From Corella eumyota (taxonomy: Eukaryota > Chordata > Ascidiacea > Phlebobranchia > Corellidae), in NCBI GenBank assembly GCA_963082875.1, contig OY720099.1, forward strand, positions 7,192,001 through 7,256,000: a stretch of DNA of 64,000 bases, written 5' to 3'. This document shows, piece by piece, positions 1 through 10,800 of this stretch. Within the stretch, counting starts at the first letter, position 1; each line of letters opens with the position of its first letter. A program made the translations under genes and the position numbers. Under the pieces are notes generated by a model that made no database searches, was not told the DNA's origin, and worked only from the letters and a program-made list of their open reading frames with translations.

Positions 1-3000
1 TAAAGAAGGAACTTGGATATCTGGTGTGATATAAATCTCAGAAAGTCCCTCAGCTATCCGAGTCCAAATACTTAAAATTAAGGTTATAAGTTTGAAATGT
101 TATTAAAATGAACAGCTCTTTGACAATGGCATTTGGATAAAATTAGTTGGTAGCCAACATACCTAATATTAGCATTTGAATTCTGTGTAAATTCAACTCC
201 CGAAACTCTAATTGCTTCCAAAACTCTTTCCTCAGTGATTGGGCATTCCTGCACAGCTGTTATGAGTGACCAAGCGGCTGACCGCATGCCATCTTTCTGT
301 GCATTGCCATGTAGAGCGTGGGTCAATCTTGCTAGGCCTGATAATGCACCGTATCTGATTATCCAAGTCCAATCTATTTTCTATTACAAAATGATTTAAA
401 GTATGACTAAAAATATAAATTGTCGTAAATGTAACCTAATAGCTTTTTAATTTTACCAATTTCTGAAGTTAGAAAATAACTTCAGCTTAAAAGTTTAACA
501 TTCATGCAAACTAAACCTATCTTGTATTAAATTATACTGTTATTTATTAGAGTAAAATTTTTTATATAAATACAGATTCCATATATATAAAAAACCCAAC
601 AGTTTTTGACCTTCATATGTGCGGCCATATCCCTTCCTTGTGGAGGAGGTCCTCTGTACTCCAGCAGATCCACCAACCCACAACTCTCCACACAAGGGTT
701 TGCAGCTCCGGCTCGGAAGGTTGTGACATCCGCATCTTGCCATTTACCCAGCAGTGCAATCTTCTGTAGTTCTGATGACAAACCATTAAGACAAATATCG
801 GACATCATTTGAGTGTATTGGTAAGTTGATTCCCAACACCATCCTTCTATACCAGGGAGTTGGTCAATCTAGTGTGTAAGTTAATTTTACATAAACAGTT
901 CAATAATTCAGCCTTTAATCATCATGTCTAATAGATTTACAGATTATGAGAAAATTTGAAACTTAACTGTTTGAGGTCTTATTGTACTGGAACCAACTTC
1001 AGCAAGTCTTGACGAAAAATTTTGGTCCGTTCTGTGGTCCTTGCTTGTACTCTGTTCCCTATGTAAATATACAAAAGCATATAACAACACTATCAGTAAT
1101 GTAAGACATAAATTGTATTTAAAAATTTTCTATTAAAGCTTATTTAGTATTACATTGATGTAGTTTTTTGTCCAGTTTTTATGACAGCATCAATATCTGA
1201 AGCAATATCTTGACTTAAAGCTTCGAGTTGGTTACGAGTTGAAGCTTGAGTGCCTCTAGTGTTGGAAATTGCCGACGGAAAATGGTTGATCGGTTTATCT
1301 AAATTTCCATCAGGAGTTAAATTCACCTAAAAATATTTTAAGTGAAAATTTAGTCCTAGAAAAAAATTGTATGCAAAACATATCTTTAGATTAACTTTAG
1401 AATGTTTAAATAATATTTATTTTTCAGTATATATTACCCTAACTCCTCTGGCAAGATCTTGCAAACTTTTGCACACAGATACATTTATTTTTCCTGCTTG
1501 GCCAAGCAAAGAAATGGCCAAGAAACCATTTATCCTAAAAATCAAAAAAATCTAATTATAAAATAATAAATTATTGAAAAAAGTTTAACACAAAAGTTCA
1601 AACTTTTTTCTTACCAATCTTTGGCGCTAAATTCATGGGCTGCCATTAACATTGCAATCATTGCTTTTTTTAAACCAACTTTTTTCTGTGAGGCACATTT
1701 CCAAACACAAAGAGCTCGGTAAACACAGGCTGCTAATGCAGGAACACTTTCACTAACATTATCAGTGTTTTCTTTCTGTATAAACAAATTTTTTGTGGGA
1801 ATTTTGTTGGGTTATAGTAATTTATACAGTGTACTATTATATATATATTATTATTATTATATTTAATAACACATTGGGTATAACTTAAAAATTTTTAAAC
1901 CAAAAACATGTTTTTTCAGTTAATAAATTATTTTCTTACTGTATTTGGTCTATTTGCGTAGGGGCCAATTATTATTTCCCCAACCCTTCCAATAAATCTT
2001 AAACACAACCATACACCAGGGTAAGAGCTATACAGAGTCTGTTGTTCTCTTATTCCGTCAAGGTAGTTGTTTAACCGCGATTTAAAGTCAGCTAGACCTC
2101 GTAAATGGCCAGACAGATGATGAAAAAGTAATCTTGCAAAAACCAGCTGGCCCATCTGTATAAAGAAATATAAAAGTTTTTATAAAAAAAAATAGATATG
2201 CAACTCTATGACATTATTTACATTTAGTTTGTCGTTAATTAATAGGTTTTAAAAAGCTTACCTTTAACAATTTGACTTCTGAGGTTCTTAGGTTTGCTTG
2301 TTTTAAGGAGTCAGTTCTTAGCCAGTACAAAGTACTTTCAGCAACAAAAAATAAAGTTGGAATATTCTCATCACTTAAAGGGGCTTGATCCAATGTTACA
2401 GTTAAAATATCAAAGCAATCTAACAAAAAAATGGTTTCAAATAAACATTTTATTATTATTAAATAAAAAAGTTATTAAATATTATTAAGGGAGTTTTACT
2501 AGTACCCTGATTATTAGGAACCACAACTTAAGTTAAAAGTCAAAACCTATATCTTTTTTAACCTGGGGTATATTAATTTTATATTAAATATTTTCTAAAT
2601 AAAATCACCTTCTTGCAGCTTTCCTTTGCACTGAGCAAGTATTGTAAGTTCTGACCAGGCCAATGATAAATCAACATGATCTCCAATCCCATATGTGCTA
2701 AAACCACATCTCCTCTAAATTAGAAAAACTTCTTTCAAATAAAATTGATTTAATCAGTTCAATATTTTATTGTAAAATAAAGTTAGTATAATTAGTATCA
2801 ATTTTGTTAACTATGCAGCTTTTATATATAATGCCATTGTTTTTAATTCTTTGACATAATAGGGAAAATATGTTTTGAATATATATATTTTACTTTTAAT
2901 GGTGCACGAAAAAGCATTAAAGAAAAAAACAGTTTAACAAAATTTAATTATTTAAATCAAAACCTTAGCTCGCTGTAACATTTTTTCGGCTCTCTCTCTT

Positions 3001-3296
3001 AACTTTTCTTTTTCCGGCATTTTTGCTGAATTATATTTCTGAACAAATTGTTCGGAAACTTCGAGGGGGTTTTTTCCACATTCTTTTTGCAAATTGTTTG
3101 CCCCATAAGTTTGTTTAAGTAACCTTTGTTGCAGATCAAGCCTCTGACTGCAAGACAATTTATGTTAATTCTGGATTAAAATTAAAAGTTTATTAGGTTT
3201 AGAAATATAAAACTTATAAACTTGATGTAAGTTTTTCATTTACCTGTGAGAAATTATCCCAAATTTGTGTACAATTGGTACTTTTAAAATTGGCAT
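1..3296 (-). CDS. TMEM232: TMEM232-like protein, 3'-truncated by the window edge
   Basis: Twelve exons read on the minus strand with consistent phases: 3296-3244, 3147-2964, 2714-2609, 2419-2262, 2155-1940, 1775-1615, 1534-1438, 1326-1154, 1058-968, 868-611, 380-163 and 70 to beyond base 1. They give about 595 codons before the window edge. The start MPILKVPIVHKFGIIS is the first ATG of the first exon. Landmarks are an LAQCKGKLQE segment, a PTLFFVAESTLYWLR helix near residue 135, hydrophobic helices around 170-220 and 265-310, and a WTWIIRYGALSGLARLTH repeat-like helix near residue 502. The pattern of amphipathic helices and the length (human about 657 aa) fit the TMEM232 family as I remember it. 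The function of this family is poorly known; vertebrate members are linked to sperm. The exon chain is well supported by open phases across 11 introns; the family name is less certain. An ARM/HEAT-like helical protein is the alternative. Confidence 0.6.
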
Positions 3297-5328
3297 GTTT
3301 ATGTAGGTAAAAAAGCAATTAAATAAAGTCTTGGCTTAGTTACAGGTAAATTTACTTAATATTTAGTAAAAGGTTAGATGTGCAATATCAAAAGTATTTA
3401 TTGTTAAAAATTTTACCTACATTTTGTGTATTTTTTAATCAAAATAAAGAAAAAAAATAAAAATCGCGAAATTAAAATAGCTTACAATAAAGCTATGGTT
3501 ACAGAAGTCACTGGACCGTGTAATTATTATTTGATGTTTATGTTGTTACTTTAAATAGTATTTTTTTTTTAAATATTTTTTTATTTAAGTTGAATAGGTT
3601 ACCGTGTGTTTATTTTTTAGCATTTTGTGTGTGAAACATGGACATTGTGAGTCTAAATATATGCAATGCTTACAATGACTTTGTAGCGAATTATTAATTT
3701 ATTAATTTAAAGGAACTGTCCTTAGTTGTTGGATGATACAAGAATATAAAATTCTGGCTAAATCTTACGGAAATAAACTCTGAATTTAAGTAATGTCTAA
3801 ATCCATGTTTATTAAGTGGCGTCCGTTCAGCAGAACGAAATTGCCCAACTGTTTTTAAAACGAACATTTGCATTTAATAAAAAGCAGAAATGAATCGTTG
3901 GAAAAATAATTCAATACTAGAGAAACGAGGTTAGAGTTCCCATGTGAAAAGAGTTGTTAAATAACCCGCAAATTCGATAAACAAGTTATAGTTAAAAGCA
4001 TTGGAACTCATTGTTAAAATAGGGAGGAAAAATACGCCAAAGCCTGACAGCAAATAAATAACAATTCAATTTCAAATCAACATCAAAAACTGTTTGTTTA
4101 TAAAATTAAAAGTTAGCTTATGTGGATTTATCCAAAATAAGCTACAACTTTGATGTTTAAAATTTTTGCTTTGGTTAGTAGGGGAACCTGTAAAATTTTC
4201 ATTAAAAACATAATACGCAATAAAAAAATGGACTTTGTAATTTAAAAGTTTTTATGGAGATATTTGCGTTGTAAATTTCATTTTGTACCATGCCGATATT
4301 ATTTGCCTAGAATGACATATGTAAATATGCATTTATAGAAACGCGTGACAGCTTTAAAACCCTAGATAAAGAAACTAGTTTCGAAGTCACGATTAGAATC
4401 AAAATAATAAAAGTTTTTTTTGATATAAAACACGTGGTTCCCCGGAAATATTGCGAAACAACTTTTGAGTCACGGGTTTCATCATCACTACTGCGCGCGT
4501 CATACTACGCTAAACTCGCTGTAGCGAAATAGGGCTTGACCTTTTTTCAGGTTACTACCCAACCATTGGTTGCTCGCTTTGTCTGTTTGTTGACTTAACT
4601 TGTTTACTTCATCAATTGATAAAGAAAAAAAACATGGCACTGAGCAGCCTAACGTTGATTCAATTAAAATAGTTAGTTTGTTTGTATTGGGTAGTGCACA
4701 GACCAGACTAATTAATAAAACGAATTGGTCTGCTTAGGCTTTTAAAATGTATTAAAAAATAAGATTATAAAATATGCGTAATTTTTAGAAATTAGAGTCA
4801 GTCAGTTTCTGTTTAATACTCATCGATGAATTTACGTATAAAAAGCTCTTTATTAAGGTCATGCGTGTTCTTTATTTTGTGAATAATTCTACATCTACCC
4901 ACTGTTATATCAATTTTTTTAACAAGAAGGAACAGAAACGTGTATTTTAAATCAGATGTTAATGTTTAAGAAGTTTAGGCGGCGTGGGCGTTTAAAGTAT
5001 TAAGACACTCAGTTATTGATTTAATGAAACTATAATGTAGGTTAAGCTGTCATTTTTTAATTTTATTTAGTGGGCTGATTATTGATTTGTTATTTTATTG
5101 TTGTAATGTTTTTATATAAAATAATTAAAAATTATTGTATCACTAACTGTTTTTTAATGCCTGAATTTAAATGGCAAAATAAATAGTTTGTTATAGTTAA
5201 GGTGAATTTAGGTTGGAACGCTTGGTTACAGTATTTTAATATGATATTTAGCTATTATTTATCAAACTGTACTAATATTTAAATTACATATATAAAAAAT
5301 GATGTTGCATTAGGTTCAATAGATCGGG
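3297..5328. other. Gene-free region between divergent genes
   Basis: This 2-kb stretch separates the minus-strand TMEM232-like gene from the plus-strand GTF2H5-ZCCHC7 pair. I see no long open frame, no SINE and no tandem repeat. The region around 4440-4620 is locally richer in G+C and CpG than its surroundings and contains an inverted-CCAAT-like palindrome (aaccattggtt near 4560), so it may hold promoter elements for one or both genes. The rest is simple AT-rich sequence. Confidence 0.5.
5312..5313 (+). promoter_or_regulatory. Candidate trans-splice acceptor of GTF2H5
   Basis: The sequence gttgcattag ends in AG 15 bases before the GTF2H5 start codon. No matching upstream exon is evident. Ciona is known to add a short spliced leader at such unpaired acceptors. 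This is inferred from position only; the polypyrimidine tract is weak. Confidence 0.35.
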
Positions 5329-5550
5329 ATGGTTAATGTAATAAAAGGTGTTCTGGTTGAATGTGACCCTCCTATGAAACAATATCTTCTTCATTTAGAC
5401 GACTCCAACGCAATTGGAAAGAAATTTATCCTTCAAGACCTAGACGAAACCCACATTTTTATTTCAAGTGATGTAATACCGCAAATACAGGACTTAATCG
5501 ATCAGTTAATGGACACTAATTCTTTCGCTTTAGGCCAACAAGCTTCTTAA
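5329..5550 (+). CDS. GTF2H5: General transcription factor IIH subunit 5 (TFB5/TTDA)
   Basis: This single-exon gene encodes 73 residues, against 71 in human. The whole sequence follows the TFB5 family: [21 protein letters not shown] at the N-terminus, a central [20 protein letters not shown], and a C-terminal helix ending in [10 protein letters not shown]. Known family role: the smallest core TFIIH subunit, which binds p52 (GTF2H4) and stimulates the XPB ATPase in nucleotide excision repair and transcription initiation. The ATG is the first in the frame and reproduces the family N-terminus. The next gene starts only 10 bases after its stop codon, with no room for a separate promoter or poly(A) signal, which suggests a dicistronic transcript. 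Confidence 0.93.
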   Translation: MVNVIKGVLVECDPPMKQYLLHLDDSNAIGKKFILQDLDETHIFISSDVIPQIQDLIDQLMDTNSFALGQQAS

Positions 5551-5553
5551 ATC

Positions 5554-5555
5554 AG
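5554..5555 (+). promoter_or_regulatory. Candidate intercistronic trans-splice acceptor
   Basis: An AG in atcagaaaaa lies within the 10 bases between the GTF2H5 stop and the ZCCHC7 ATG. If the pair is an operon, this is the only place where a spliced leader could be joined without entering either reading frame. The pyrimidine-rich stretch before it is the end of the GTF2H5 coding sequence (ttctttcgctttaggcc). Confidence 0.4.
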
Positions 5556-5560
5556 AAAAA

Positions 5561-7024
5561 ATGGATTTTATTAATGATAATAGCCCGGAATATTCAGACG
5601 AAATTGACAGTGATGTAGAATTTGCATTGTATAGCCAAATTCATTATAATGTTTATGAAAATGATGCCAGCAATAAAATAAATACAACTTTACCTATACA
5701 AAATACAACTAAGATAAAAAATGTCAAAAATATTAATAAAGAGCAGAAAACGAGTGACACTGATTCTAAAGAAGAAAAGTTTGCCGTTCTAATGGATTTT
5801 TTACAAAATAGTAAAAACAGTTTATTAGATGGATGTATTGAACCAAAACCTATCAGCCCAGTGATTGATTTGACCAAAAGTGATTCCGATTCTGATTTTA
5901 GCGACGTCGAAAAATGGCAAATAATTGACAGTGAATTTGAACCTGTAAATGAAGAAAAAAGTTTAAAGCTACATGTCAGTGATAATTTACAATCTAAAAC
6001 TAAAGAAAACAACGAATGGAGCGTCATCGAACAAGACACCCAGGATTTAAGTAACAAAGAAGGTGCAAATCGCTATTTTGTGAACTCAAGAATTCGGTGT
6101 AAAAACTGCGACGAAGCAGGCCACATCGCAGTCATGTGTCCTCAACCCAAAAAAGCAAAAACTTGCCATCTTTGTGCACAAAAGGGCCACTTAGGGCGCT
6201 ATTGTCCCAAGTATGTTAGTTTACCTTTCAGATATCCTGATATTGAGTGCGATAGATGTAACCAGTGCGGTCATATACAATCAGAATGCCCAGAATTGTG
6301 GAGGCAATATCATTTAACCATTAGGTCTGGCCATATAAAAGCTAAAGAAATTGAAGAGTATAAAACTAAGAAAATATGCTGTTTTTCCTGCAAAAAGAAA
6401 TCTCATTTTGGTTTTGATTGCCCTAAATTAAAAACCTGGTATCCTTATTCAATGTTTATTACAAGATATGACCACTGGGTTTATATTACTAAACCTGAAA
6501 ATTATAATAATAATAACAAACAAATAAATGGTAAAACTTTAAACAAAGATGACCCTAATACTGAAATGACATCAAGAGAGAAAAATGGGCTAAAAAGGAA
6601 AAAGACTAAAAATAACTCTAAAAGACTTCCAGAAAAAAAGAAAATTGAAAAAGTTCAAAAAGTCGAAAATAATATAAACAAAAAATCAAAACAAATTAAT
6701 GATGATAACAATTCAAAAGTTTCATACAAAAATGCAAATTTAGAAATAACGTTTGCAAACAATAACAATAAGAAAAAACCTAAGAAACGTCGAAACAACA
6801 ACAACTTACCTCAAAATTTGAACAAAAACTCAACTTTTTTAGACACTAATAATCATCGTAGCAATATAAAAAATAGAAAAAGAAATGTTGAAGTTATTTC
6901 TACCGATAACAATCTAAGAAATGTTGCACCTAAAACCAAAAAGAAGAAAATAAACAAAAAAAGGATTATTGAAGCTCAGAAAATTGTCAAATTTGATCGA
7001 TTTATGTACCCGCATGAATTTTAA
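5561..7024 (+). CDS. ZCCHC7: Zinc-knuckle protein ZCCHC7 (Air2-like TRAMP subunit)
   Basis: This single-exon gene encodes 487 residues. An acidic N-terminal half (about 1-165) is followed by a zinc-knuckle array at about 178-290: CKNCDEAGHIAVMC, CHLCAQKGHLGRYC, CDRCNQCGHIQSEC and CFSCKKKSHFGFDC. The ECPELWRQYHLTIRSGH stretch after the third knuckle is typical of ZCCHC7. The C-terminal 170 residues are Lys/Asn-rich and probably disordered and nucleolar-targeting. Known family role: the RNA-binding partner of PAPD5/TENT4B and MTR4 in the nucleolar TRAMP complex, marking aberrant RNAs for the exosome. The start lies 10 bases after GTF2H5, with a cag acceptor at 5553-5555 between stop and start. 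The identification rests on knuckle order and spacing. Confidence 0.88.
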   Translation: MDFINDNSPEYSDEIDSDVEFALYSQIHYNVYENDASNKINTTLPIQNTTKIKNVKNINKEQKTSDTDSKEEKFAVLMDFLQNSKNSLLDGCIEPKPISPVIDLTKSDSDSDFSDVEKWQIIDSEFEPVNEEKSLKLHVSDNLQSKTKENNEWSVIEQDTQDLSNKEGANRYFVNSRIRCKNCDEAGHIAVMCPQPKKAKTCHLCAQKGHLGRYCPKYVSLPFRYPDIECDRCNQCGHIQSECPELWRQYHLTIRSGHIKAKEIEEYKTKKICCFSCKKKSHFGFDCPKLKTWYPYSMFITRYDHWVYITKPENYNNNNKQINGKTLNKDDPNTEMTSREKNGLKRKKTKNNSKRLPEKKKIEKVQKVENNINKKSKQINDDNNSKVSYKNANLEITFANNNNKKKPKKRRNNNNLPQNLNKNSTFLDTNNHRSNIKNRKRNVEVISTDNNLRNVAPKTKKKKINKKRIIEAQKIVKFDRFMYPHEF

Positions 7025-7864
7025 ATTTCTTTTTTTTAGAATACTTTGGTGCTTTTAGTACATTAAGTTAGATTTAATTAGGTTATAGGTTCTAAATGTT
7101 CAACTTTTTTAAAAGTGATTTCCTTAGCAATGCTTTGATTAAAACTAAAATGTTTTTCTATTATTTGTGGACACTTACCTACAAAATTTCTTTTTTTTAA
7201 TTAAGTGTAAGTCATTTCCAGCTTGGGATAACTTGTCAAAATGTTGTCCCCATTTTAAGTGTGAATCACATTAATGTTAGGATTATAACCAATTAGCACA
7301 TACCTAAACCCCACAGTTTGTTGCCTGTCAATCAAAACTTACAATTTTCTTTTAGATTTTAATGTTTTTTTAACCGTAAAATCGAATTTGTAAAAAAAAT
7401 CCAAATGGAATAATTTTGAAGTTTTTGGTTTTGTCCTTGCATCATGTTCTCTTTAATGAACTTGGAGAAGAAATTGATGATCGCGGAACAAAAAGGATTA
7501 TACTGCCTTCTATTTGACACGATTACCGTTAACGGACTTATGATTTTCGCTTAATTATTTTTTTCTCTTCGCCTACAATATAAGTAAGAAAAAAAATGGA
7601 ATTTTTATGCCTTAAAAAGAAAACAATACCAAGCAACTAGGAAATGTCATTTTAAAAACACATAATTATCAGGGATTTTTTAAATAGAAATACTTAAACT
7701 TATATCAAAGAAATGCTAACTATGTTTATTGATTTATTTTTTCACAGTAAAAGAAACTGTCATTACAAGATATAAAAATACACACCCTTTCAAGATACTT
7801 ATAATTAAAACATAAAATAGCATATATATTTATTTTTAATTTTGTTGTTATTTTTTTAGCAACA
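7025..7864. other. ZCCHC7 3' region and KIAA0232 upstream region
   Basis: No coding frame was recognised. A pyrimidine run ending in AG (about 7027-7040) follows directly after the ZCCHC7 stop and resembles a 3' splice site. Its significance is unclear, because the next start codon is 820 bases further on. A second strong tttttttag acceptor is at 7852-7859, 5 bases before the KIAA0232 ATG. Confidence 0.4.
7858..7859 (+). promoter_or_regulatory. Strong 3' splice acceptor just before the KIAA0232 ATG
   Basis: A T-rich tract ending in tag lies 5 bases before the start codon. It is either the end of a 5'-UTR intron or a spliced-leader acceptor. No upstream exon could be identified from sequence alone. 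Confidence 0.5.
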
Positions 7865-10800
7865 ATGTCTCAGGCCAACATCAATTTAATTCAATCCTGG
7901 TTGTCTGCTGAGCTCGAGTTGTGTGGCATCGATGCCATGATTTACACGCGTCATGTCCTTGATTTGTTTTTAAACTCTTGCTACACGACTGATCTTCACC
8001 TCGCTGAAAAGGAAGCCAATATTTTCGCCAGTTTACCTCCTGGTACCAACAAAAGGTAACTTTTATTTCCCTTTAATTTTGAAGACCAATATTTAAGCCT
8101 AGTTTAGATGAGTGAAAGGTTTATATCTACTTTAATTGAATATGCTTTTTTAAAGTTTTAGCTAAATAAATATTAACTTGTTACAGTTTTTAGCTAAACA
8201 AAGTTAATTAAGTTGGTCTTATTGTCTAATTATATTCATTTTTACAACTTTTTTTTTGATATTTTTTTAATTTTAAAAAACTTAAGTCATACTAGAAAGT
8301 AATATTTTAATTTAATTCTGTTATTGTTTTAGAAAACCAAAACAAAAATACAACAAACGTTCTAACTCTTTTACTTTTATCGACGAACTGAACTGGAAAA
8401 AAGAAACAGCCGCAAAATGTTTGAAATCAGCTGTTGATGATGTCATGGTTACCCAGGGCAACAACATCGAGAGTTTAATTGAGGAACTTTACCTCAAGTT
8501 AAACTCGTTGCATCTTTTATCAGGTAATATTGTAAAATTTTTGATCATTTGTACCTCACGGTCTTTAAACTTTTTTTACTTTACACTCTTTACCAGTTCT
8601 ATCTTTTCATTTATTGTCCTCGCCAATTTTCTGTTGTACTTTAAGGTCCTTGCCAATTGTTTCTTGTACTTTATGTTTCTTGCCAATTCTTTATGTAGTT
8701 TGTTGTTCTTGCCAATTTTCTCTTCCACTTTGTGGTTCTTGCTAATTTTCTCCTGTATTTTGTGGCTCTTGCTTATTTTCTCTTGTACTTTGTGGTTTTT
8801 GCTAATTCTCTCTTGTACTTCATGGTCCTAATTATTTTTGAAGAATCGAAATGAATCCAAATTTTTTAAATTAGGTTTCAAACAAGAGACATAAGCGACA
8901 GTTTTATACACACTTGTACAACAAATTCTTACATAACATTTCTATTGTTTCCCAACTTTTATTTTTTAATTTTTATGTTTTAGATGGTTCAAGCTCGGAT
9001 GAGACAAATGTAGGTTGTAAGCCGACTCGGAAACGAGTTAATAAAGAAAATTATAATGATGCCTTTCCCCTCTTGCATAATAAAAGTAACGAAAAACAAA
9101 AAACTGCCTCAATTTGGATAACAAAAACACCCCCACTGTGAGTAAAGTTTTACTAAATTTTTTTCTTTATAAATTTTAAAGTGTTTTGAATCATTGCAGC
9201 AATAAGTTTATTTTTTATATTGTATTTATTTTAAAAATAGCAAAGTGTTAATAATTTTTAATAATTTTAAAGAATTTTAAACAATGCTGATTCTGAAAAA
9301 AATTCTGACGAAAATTTATCGAAATCCTTCCCCCAAAACAAAACAAAAATTGAGTGCAAACCAATTGAAATAAAACACTCAAAGAAAATCAAAATCAACA
9401 ACCCGCAACGAGAAAACAAATACCACGAAGACTTAAACTCCCAAGACCCTAAATTTAAAGGCGTTCGAAATTTTGCATCTACTGAAAAATACCGAAAAGA
9501 TCGATTTAAAAAACGAAACCAACATCTTGGTGAAAACGAATCCCGAAAAAAATATGGCAACGGAAAACGAATAACTGCACATCATCAGGACAAAGAAAAT
9601 ATTAACGAAAAACCAATTAAAAAGGTATACCCAATTAGAAAGGGAAAATATAACAAGCATAAATATGGCGGCAACAAGAAAATTTCACATGTCAAGAGTT
9701 TTTACAACAATCAGGGTATAACACTTTTTGATAGTGTTCCACATTATGATAAAGAAACAACGCGATTTACTCACCCTCCTAAGTTCGAGCACGTCAGATA
9801 TGTGACAAGTCAACAACAAGTAAGCAATGAAAGCGAGATCTCGCATCTCTATTCTTTGCCCAGTGATCATTTGACATCGATCACCGAGGCAAATTTAAAC
9901 CAGCGACCGATTTCTTCAAGCAAATGGTTTCGGGACCCAGAATCTGGATTTTTGGAGTTTGAGCCTGCTTATAAACATAACCGGAGCTCGGATGTGTCAC
10001 CTAGTGTTGAAGAATCAACATCTTCAATTGATGAAGATCAAAAGGAGTATGAAAACTGGCTTTGGTGTCCTTCTCCATCTCTATGGGAGGACGAACTTCC
10101 TGTTTCTCCTCGCAACGGAGCCAGTCGCTTAGAAACCATCTACCAATCACGAAAGTCATTTGATGAAGATGTGAGTGGGCAATTATGGGAAGATTACAAA
10201 GCTATTTTTACCGGAGTTACTCCTAGAGAAGATAACAATAAACCAGATCCCAAATCTGTGAGCATCTTTGAGGAGGATTCTTGTTTTCCATTTTCTTTCG
10301 ACAGTTCTGAAGAACAAGTAGATGTTAACGCTAATGTTTGGAAGTCTACAGTCTCCCACAATAATTCTAAAATAAATTGTGAATGTGTTTCTTCCAAACA
10401 AGTCTGTACTTCTTGTGTTGTATGGAGCCGAAAAACTAGCATCGAAGAACTATTCCAGAGAGATTTTGAGAAAACTGATTTACTATCATTAGGAGAGGTG
10501 CAAGCATCGGTTGAGCCTGTTTTTAGCAGCAAGATTGGAGAAAACACGGCCTCAAAAAAAGAAATATGGCTCCAAAATTCGCAACAGTCAATTGACCAGG
10601 CATTTGAGTTGTCAAATTTTTTATTAACAGGTCAAATGTCCCCAAAACTTAAGAATGGAAAATACTCGAGAAACACAATGATGAACGGCGATTTTGGAAC
10701 GTTTTTTGGAGCCAAATCATTTCACCTTAACGAACTCTTGCACGATATGGTTAATGCAAATCTACACTGGATGTTTGACAATGGATACACTGAGAAATTC

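Noticed and set aside
4440-4700. Short frame MALSSLTLIQLK and CpG-richer stretch as a gene
   Set aside because: The frame is only 12 codons with no splice partner found. The base composition fits a promoter region better.
5653-6057. 134-codon antisense frame in ZCCHC7
   Set aside because: It is the mirror of a low-complexity acidic coding region, with no family match and no splice or promoter signs.
7025-7864. A third gene in the GTF2H5-ZCCHC7 transcription unit
   Set aside because: The acceptor-like tract after the ZCCHC7 stop is suggestive, but no frame with family similarity follows before KIAA0232.
8524-8831. Open frame continuing the KIAA0232 second exon into a hydrophobic, membrane-like tail
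   Set aside because: It is read-through of a minisatellite beyond a good donor at 8524. Splicing to 8984 restores the conserved family sequence.
10183-10547. Antisense frames over the large KIAA0232 exon
   Set aside because: They overlap a conserved sense coding exon in other frames and show no independent signal.
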